A stretch of DNA of 10,051 bases, taken from positions 1-10,051 of the forward strand of contig CAJCIW010000031.1 of the NCBI GenBank assembly GCA_903970455.1. Reading direction: 5' to 3'. The notes below the pieces were generated by a model, which saw only the letters and a program-made list of their open reading frames with translations, was not told the DNA's origin and made no database searches. How positions within the stretch are numbered: position 1 is the stretch's first letter; the number at the start of each line of letters is the position of its first letter. Below are positions 5,610 to 10,051 of this stretch, in pieces. Source of the stretch: Verrucomicrobiota bacterium. Lineage in GTDB: Bacteria > Chlamydiota > Chlamydiia > Chlamydiales > Rhabdochlamydiaceae. The position numbers were made by a program, and so were the translations under genes.

Positions 5610-8059
5610 GGATATTCTCCCTGATGTAAATCGTAATCAACAAGATGACGTTCAATCAATGGTGTAAAAGTCGGACTTTGCAAGCCGTGATCAGGCCATT
5701 TAGCTCCTTCATGCGGTTTAAGCAAGATGAGTTCATCTCGGCTTTTAAATGTTTTGGCAAGATTTCTAAAGTCTAGAAAGGCGAAAGCTCGCCAATACGC
5801 AGCAAATAGTTCAGCCTTTGGAACAAGATCCTTTTCGCTCGCATAGTTAAAAGAATTATAGCACAACATAGAAGGTACAACCTCAGCAGGTGCAATTGCG
5901 ATGACTATAACACGTTTTCGAATTTCTTCCGGAAGCCGCATCAAGGCGTTATTTGTATCAATCGCGCCTTGGCTATGGCAAAAGTGAAGGATTTTTGCTT
6001 TCGGCCTATCTTTATTCTCCTCATGAAATTCCTTCCATTTTTGAATGAGCAGATCTTGTGTTATGGGAGAAATTCTTGCATAATTGAGAAAAAATGCTTC
6101 TAAAACATCAAATGGCCCATTCGATTTATTATAAATTCCATCAATCGATAGGTTGCTTGGAGAAAATTTTTGGATGTACTTAGCATGTCCAATTGAATCT
6201 TCCAGTTTGGAAAACATTCCATTGATCAATGTCTGTAGCATACCGGCTTTAGTGCATCCTTCTGTTTTAAAATACCTTGATTTTTCTATTTCCGAATGTG
6301 TCGCTACGCCAAATGGCAAAGGGCGATCGAGTTTACAAATAAATGATTCTTCAAAAAGTTTCTCCTTAAGATTCTCAAAAACTTGAGGAGTGGTCTGATT
6401 TCGATTTTCAATCTGATTTTGGAGGAAAAGATCCCACGCAGAATTCGGATCCAGTAGTTCTGGATCAATCGAAGCTCGGCCAATGTTATCAAGGCTGAGT
6501 TTGATTTTGTTTATAAATTCTGAGATCGTCTTATCCCGATTTTCCATCTCTTGTTGGAGGAAACGATCCCACGGAGAATTCGGATCCAGCAATTCAGGAT
6601 CAATTGAAGCTCGGCCGATGTTATCAAGGCTGAGTTTGATTTTGTTTACAAATTCTGAGATCGACTTATCCCGATTTTCCATCTGATTTTGGAGGAAAAG
6701 ATCCCAGGGAGAATTTGGATCCAGCAATTCAGGTTCAATCGAAGCTCGGCCAATGTAATCAAAGGTGAGTTTAATTTTGTTCACAAATTCTGAGATCGTC
6801 TTCTCCCTGTTTTCAATCTGATTTTGGAGGAAAAGATCCCAAGGAGAGTTAGGATCCAGTAATTCTGGATCAATCGCACCCCGGCCAATGGTTCCCAGCC
6901 CTTCTTTGATTTTATTTATAAACTCGGAAACCGTCTGGTTAGGGTTGTCAATTGGAGGAGCCGTGATCTTTTGATCTTTTAAAAAGACATCCAATCGCGT
7001 GTTGGTGTCCAGCAATTCGGGTTCCATCATGCCGCGGCCGATGATTTCGAGGCCGAGTTTGATTTTGTCGATAAAGCTGAAGGTTGGGGCTAGCGGCAGG
7101 GGAGGCGGGGGCGCAATCGCTGCGGCTTTGTGCGCTGCGACAGCGGAGAAGCCTTGGTCGATTCTTTCGTGGCCTGTGCGGATAAGGTCTTGCCAATGCT
7201 GCTGGGCTGCTGAGGTTTTGGAGAATTCGTGGCGTTGGGCATCGGAGAGGACGGTATTTAAGACGGTCTCGATGGCAGTTTTTGTTGGGTCGAAATCGGG
7301 ATCTTCTTTTCTCAGATGGGCTAAATCAGCTTCGGTTAACGCTTTTATGTGATTCAAGGTCTCCCAGGCGTTGTGTGCTTCTGATTTTGCTTGTTCTATT
7401 TCAGCATCTGAGGCGGTTTCCGGAGAAAAATTGGGGGCTGTGGATTGCAACAAGCCCTGGACCCAATCGGGGAGGGGAGGGGGCGGTGGAGGAGAGGCGC
7501 TGGTTTTTTTCTCTTCTTCCTCTTCTTTTTTCTTTGGGGGGTTACTGACTGCTGCAGCACTGGTGCCGAGAGCACCGGACAGTGCAAATGCTCCGGAGAC
7601 GGCGGCAATCACGGCTGTGGCGATGAGGATCTCTTTTTTATGATCTTTGACAAAATGTTCCACTTTGTGTGCGGCTTTCTTGGTCCCATGCGTAATCGCT
7701 TTGAGGGCTTTCTTGGCAAGTTTACCGACTTTTTTGGCTCCTTCCTTCACTTCGTGATAGAGGCGGTGGAAAAAGCCTTTGGAAAGGAAGATTTCAACGG
7801 GGCTCTGAAAAGTGAATTCATGGGAAAAAGTAGTAGGGGCGAATACGAATTCCGAGGGTTCATCGCTTAAGTCGAGTTGTTCGACGTGGTGAGGAAAGGG
7901 GTTGGTTTGTGGAGAGAATTGGAAAAGCTTGCTTGGGTACTGAGGCATCGGACCCGGAATGTTGACAAGGCGTCCATTCCAAATCGCGGTTGCGCAAGGT
8001 TCGTTGCGATCGTCAAAAACATCAAAGGAATCCCCAGCGGCATCGACAGAATCGATCAT
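5606..8059 (-). CDS. DUF687-like chlamydial protein with tandem repeats and hydrolase-like C-terminus
   Basis: This is an 817-residue multidomain protein. Residues 1-95 contain a conserved-looking region (CATAIWNG, then IPGPMP). Residues 100-142 are Lys/His-rich and amphipathic. Residues 143-170 form a hydrophobic, Ala/Gly-rich membrane-like segment. A Lys/Glu run and a poly-Pro stretch (190-198) follow, then a helical region to 315, a second Pro-rich linker, and four exact 45-residue tandem repeats (377-556) preceded by a degenerate copy (326-376). Residues 575-817 contain GIYNKSNGPFD (641-651), then a strand and Cys-His-Ser-Gln-Gly (694-698), then a second strand (VIVIAIAPA), Asp744 in SEKDLVP, and His791 in PDHG. 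This order fits an alpha/beta-hydrolase nucleophile elbow and triad, with Cys replacing the first Gly. I assign DUF687 from memory of this Chlamydiales family, whose function is unknown. There is no cleavable signal peptide. The start is supported by GGAGG (8067-8071) seven bases upstream. It heads a four-gene coupled operon. Confidence 0.85.
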   Translation of the reverse strand: MIDSVDAAGDSFDVFDDRNEPCATAIWNGRLVNIPGPMPQYPSKLFQFSPQTNPFPHHVEQLDLSDEPSEFVFAPTTFSHEFTFQSPVEIFLSKGFFHRLYHEVKEGAKKVGKLAKKALKAITHGTKKAAHKVEHFVKDHKKEILIATAVIAAVSGAFALSGALGTSAAAVSNPPKKKEEEEEKKTSASPPPPPPLPDWVQGLLQSTAPNFSPETASDAEIEQAKSEAHNAWETLNHIKALTEADLAHLRKEDPDFDPTKTAIETVLNTVLSDAQRHEFSKTSAAQQHWQDLIRTGHERIDQGFSAVAAHKAAAIAPPPPLPLAPTFSFIDKIKLGLEIIGRGMMEPELLDTNTRLDVFLKDQKITAPPIDNPNQTVSEFINKIKEGLGTIGRGAIDPELLDPNSPWDLFLQNQIENREKTISEFVNKIKLTFDYIGRASIEPELLDPNSPWDLFLQNQMENRDKSISEFVNKIKLSLDNIGRASIDPELLDPNSPWDRFLQQEMENRDKTISEFINKIKLSLDNIGRASIDPELLDPNSAWDLFLQNQIENRNQTTPQVFENLKEKLFEESFICKLDRPLPFGVATHSEIEKSRYFKTEGCTKAGMLQTLINGMFSKLEDSIGHAKYIQKFSPSNLSIDGIYNKSNGPFDVLEAFFLNYARISPITQDLLIQKWKEFHEENKDRPKAKILHFCHSQGAIDTNNALMRLPEEIRKRVIVIAIAPAEVVPSMLCYNSFNYASEKDLVPKAELFAAYWRAFAFLDFRNLAKTFKSRDELILLKPHEGAKWPDHGLQSPTFTPLIERHLVDYDLHQGEYP
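6392..6931 (-). repeat. Four tandem 135-bp in-frame repeats
   Basis: Copies lie at 6797-6931, 6662-6796, 6527-6661 and 6392-6526. Each encodes 45 residues with the pattern SEF(I/V)NKIK...IGR...(D/E)PELLDPNS.WD.FLQ. Adjacent copies 2-3 and 3-4 (coding order) agree at about 37 of 45 residues, and their DNA is also closely similar. A more diverged copy with a longer tail precedes them (6932-7084). No insertions break the period, which fits expansion by recombination between copies. Confidence 0.9.
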
Positions 8060-8090
8060 ATTTGATCCTCCAAAACGAAAAGAGAATCAA

Positions 8091-8119
8091 ATTTTAATTT
8101 TGCTTTAAATTAAAGTAAA
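8091..8119 (-). promoter_or_regulatory. Promoter-like pair before the DUF687-led operon
   Basis: Reading the minus strand, TTTACT (8114-8119; 4 of 6 to consensus) is separated by 17 bases from TAAAAT (8091-8096; 5 of 6). A start near 8084 would leave a leader of about 25 bases containing GGAGG (8067-8071) ahead of the ATG at 8057-8059. The region is very A+T-rich, so chance matches are possible. The upstream hydrolase gene ends at 8145 without an evident T-rich terminator, so read-through is also possible. Confidence 0.5.
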
Positions 8120-8144
8120 TATTTTCTTGTCAGTCAGAGAAATT

Positions 8145-8834
8145 TTAGTCGACGATGAACGAGCGCATGCATTCAGAAACGACTTCGGGTTGTTCCAATA
8201 TGGAAGCATGGCCACAGTTTTCGATCACGGCGAGTCGCGAGTTTTCAATCCCGTCGAGAAGGGGTTGGTGTTCATGAGGGAACAACGCGTCGTCTTTGCT
8301 GTGCATGACTAGCGTGGGGGAGGTAATGGCGGGATGATGGTGGAGGGAAGAGTGGTCATTGATCATGGCTTCGAGCTGCTGGATGAGCACGTCAACCGGA
8401 AAGCTCGTGATCATCATCTGGAGGTCTTGCATGAGCGTGGGATCTTGATGGCGGGAAGGATGGATGAGCAAGGGGAGGTGCATTTGCATGACCTCGCGCA
8501 ATTGTCCGAGCTTCAAAGCTTCGCACAGTTTTTGGAAGAGGGAAATGATTTTGGGATCAGAAGTTGCCCATGTATTGAGCAGGAGAAGTTTTGCCACACG
8601 ATCTGGGGCTTTGGCTGCCAGGGCTTGAGCGATCCACCCACCCATCGAATGGCCGGCGAGCATGAAGCGGCTGGGTGCTTTTTCGAGCAAAGCGTCCACC
8701 ATTTCGTCGCGGGTGGTCTCTTTATCCATGACATAAACATGGATATCGCATAAGTCTCCAAGCAATTCGATTTGATGTTGCCACACCCGTTCGTTGTTTG
8801 CAAAACCGGGAAGAAGGATCAGCTGTTCTGTCAT
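8145..8834 (-). CDS. Alpha/beta-fold hydrolase
   Basis: This 229-residue protein is a compact alpha/beta hydrolase. It opens with a strand and oxyanion-hole region (LILLPGF, 5-11). The nucleophile elbow GHSMGG at 61-66 places the catalytic serine at 63. The acid is in SKDDALFP (Asp181 or Asp182) and the base is His209 in CGHASILEQPE. These are the expected spacings for BioH/MhpC-like esterases. The length is slightly short for the family (usually 240-280), mainly in the lid region. There is no signal peptide, so it is cytoplasmic. The substrate cannot be read from sequence. Chlamydial genomes often carry small hydrolases of this type, and a BioH-like or general esterase role is possible but not shown. 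The ATG overlaps the stop of the nitronate monooxygenase-like gene (ATGA, 8831-8834), and AAGGA precedes it, so the two are co-translated. Confidence 0.9.
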   Translation of the reverse strand: MTEQLILLPGFANNERVWQHQIELLGDLCDIHVYVMDKETTRDEMVDALLEKAPSRFMLAGHSMGGWIAQALAAKAPDRVAKLLLLNTWATSDPKIISLFQKLCEALKLGQLREVMQMHLPLLIHPSRHQDPTLMQDLQMMITSFPVDVLIQQLEAMINDHSSLHHHPAITSPTLVMHSKDDALFPHEHQPLLDGIENSRLAVIENCGHASILEQPEVVSECMRSFIVD

Positions 8835-9925
8835 ACGATTTTCCTTTTTCTGATCAGGTCGTTGTTCAGTTTCTGGATCGTGTCGATCGTTTGTTCAACG
8901 AGAAGTGGGATGATTTCGCTCGCGGGAAGGTTGGTAATCAGCGGATAATTCTGGCCTGCATATAAAGGGAGCAGATCGGTGCGGTCGATCTTTCCGGCTG
9001 CAGTACGGATGTCTTTTGTCAGAAGATGCTGGAAGGGGAAGGGAGCAATGGGCCCTTTTTCCTGTTGATAAGTTTCGATGAATTTATTGTGGAGCATCCG
9101 CGCCGCCTTTCCTGTAAAGACGTCGGTGAGCGTGGTCTTGGAATGGGAGTGGAGCAAAGCATCTTTGTAAGCCCGGGAAGCTCCGCTCTCGGGACAGGCG
9201 AGGAAAGCTGTGCCGAGCTGAACTCCTGCGGCGCCCAAAGAGAGAGCGGCGGCGATTCCCTCTCCGTTCATGATCCCTCCTGCAGCGATGACGGGGATTT
9301 TCAAAGCATGGGCGAGAAGGGGTATCAATGCAGCCATGGAAAGCATCGGGTCGTCCGCACAGTTGAGGAAGGTCGCGCGATGGCCTCCCGCTTCTGCACC
9401 TTGTGCGATCACGGCATCGACTCCCCATTTTTCAAGCAGAAGGGCTTCGTCGAAGGTTGTCGCAGTTCCCATGATCAGGATGTTTTCTTTTTTTAACCGT
9501 TCCAAGAGGGGAAGAGGAGGTAGCCCCAAAGTGAATGAAAAGACTCTGGGTTTTTCTTCGAGGATGATTTCGATCTGCTCTTCAAATACGGGAAGGGAGG
9601 AAAAATCGGGAGAGGAATGGGGAATTTCAAGTTCATTCCTGAAACGGCCTAAGAATTTTTGAGCGGAATCGATCGTTTTTTGATCATAAGCAGCAGCAGC
9701 AGGAGCAAATAAGTTAACGGCAAACGGTAATTCGGTGAGATCGCGAATTTCGGAAATTGCTTCTCTGATTTCGCTAGGCGTCATGTAGGCCGCCCCCAAA
9801 GATCCAAGGCCGCCTGCATTGCAAACGGCTGCAATGAGCCTGGGCGTAGTAACGCCGGCCATCGGAGCTTGGACCAATGGAAAACGGACCTTGCATTGCT
9901 GGACGATGGGATTTTCGCTCCACAT
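8831..9925 (-). CDS. Nitronate monooxygenase-family flavoprotein
   Basis: This is an FMN-dependent TIM-barrel enzyme of the nitronate monooxygenase (2-nitropropane dioxygenase) family, which oxidises alkyl nitronates. Numbering from the ATG at 9923-9925, the product has 364 residues. Motifs seen are QAPMAGV (19-25), GGLGSLGAAYMTP (38-50), AQGAEAGGH (174-182) with His182 at the catalytic position, and the phosphate-binding AAGGIMNGEGIAAALSLGA (214-232). FTGKAARMLHNKF near 270-282 matches the family C-terminal region. The frame is open upstream to a TTG at 9950-9952 (373 residues), but MWSENPIVQQ fits the usual family start much better. A weak AAGA precedes the ATG. FabK enoyl-ACP reductases share this fold and the AGGH region, so that role cannot be excluded by motif reading. 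It is coupled to the downstream alpha/beta hydrolase by ATGA. The pair has visibly higher G+C than the operon to its left. Confidence 0.9.
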   Translation of the reverse strand: MWSENPIVQQCKVRFPLVQAPMAGVTTPRLIAAVCNAGGLGSLGAAYMTPSEIREAISEIRDLTELPFAVNLFAPAAAAYDQKTIDSAQKFLGRFRNELEIPHSSPDFSSLPVFEEQIEIILEEKPRVFSFTLGLPPLPLLERLKKENILIMGTATTFDEALLLEKWGVDAVIAQGAEAGGHRATFLNCADDPMLSMAALIPLLAHALKIPVIAAGGIMNGEGIAAALSLGAAGVQLGTAFLACPESGASRAYKDALLHSHSKTTLTDVFTGKAARMLHNKFIETYQQEKGPIAPFPFQHLLTKDIRTAAGKIDRTDLLPLYAGQNYPLITNLPASEIIPLLVEQTIDTIQKLNNDLIRKRKIV

Positions 9926-10016
9926 TTTTTTTATCTTATGCGATGATGTCAATTAGTGTGCATCATAAGCCAACCTAAATTTTTCCTGCAGCCTGTTTTT
10001 TGGAGTAGAAGATACT
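9926..10016. promoter_or_regulatory. Short divergent intergenic region
   Basis: The 91 bases separate the minus-strand monooxygenase-type gene from a plus-strand gene starting at 10017, so promoters in both directions are expected. On the minus strand TATGAT (9962-9967) is a possible -10 box for the monooxygenase gene, but no convincing -35 lies 17 bases upstream. On the plus strand I see no clear promoter pair. No operator symmetry stands out. Confidence 0.3.
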
Positions 10017-10051
10017 ATGACTTCATTTCGTCATTTAAAATCTGTGATTCG
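10017..10051 (+). CDS. 5' end of a divergent gene, cut by the window edge
   Basis: ATG at 10017-10019 follows GGAG (10002-10005) at eleven bases and opens a frame that runs to the window end: MTSFRHLKSVIR, about 11 complete codons. Too little is visible to name it. The divergent orientation and the presence of an RBS make a real start plausible. Confidence 0.4.
   Translation, partial: MTSFRHLKSVI

Noticed and set aside
7371..7870. Plus-strand frames of 88-141 codons opposite the N-terminal part of the DUF687-like gene
   Set aside because: They arise from G+C-rich Pro/Ala/Lys codons on the opposite strand and have no start signals.
8100..8144. Terminator between the hydrolase gene and the DUF687-led operon
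   Set aside because: Only a short A+T palindrome (CTTTAAATTAAAG) and a 5-bp stem are present, with no G+C stem plus T-run.

Overview
The window looks like a chromosomal segment from a member of the Chlamydiota, most likely one of the amoeba- or animal-associated 'environmental' lineages (Waddlia/Parachlamydia-like). The main reason is the 817-residue protein at 5606-8059, which I recognise as resembling the Chlamydiales-specific family DUF687. Moderate base composition and signal-bearing proteins of unknown function are compatible with this. The genus cannot be fixed from sequence reading alone. I see no rRNA, tRNA, CRISPR array or intact insertion sequence.

Layout. Positions 1-687 are mostly non-coding and look like a decay zone. 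They hold a degraded minus-strand reading frame (36-296), a T9G8 homopolymer inside a small hairpin (about 316-354), and a 160-162 bp palindromic MITE-like repeat (431-592). A clear -10 box and an RBS then lead into a short plus-strand gene with a TTG start (688-918). It encodes a signal peptide plus the first part of an IPT/TIG domain, cut by two adjacent in-frame stops. The same frame stays open to 1101 and continues the domain, so this is probably a broken gene.

From 8059 down to 1125 four minus-strand genes are packed end to end: the DUF687-like protein, a small lipoprotein, a 1002-residue DUF2339-like polytopic membrane protein, and a membrane-anchored M48 metalloprotease. The joints are a 4-base ATGA overlap, a 1-base gap and another ATGA overlap. 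A promoter-like pair and a strong RBS precede the first gene. This looks like one translationally coupled envelope- or secretion-related operon, and it is the most interesting part of the window.

The DUF687-like protein has a basic/hydrophobic N-terminal part, proline-rich linkers, four 45-residue tandem repeats plus one degenerate copy, and a C-terminal domain carrying a Cys-His-Ser-Gln-Gly nucleophile-elbow motif with plausible Asp and His partners. That suggests a cryptic alpha/beta-hydrolase. Upstream (8145-9925, minus) lies an ordinary metabolic pair, again joined by ATGA: an FMN-dependent nitronate monooxygenase-type enzyme followed by a small alpha/beta hydrolase. The right edge holds the first 35 bases of a divergent plus-strand gene.
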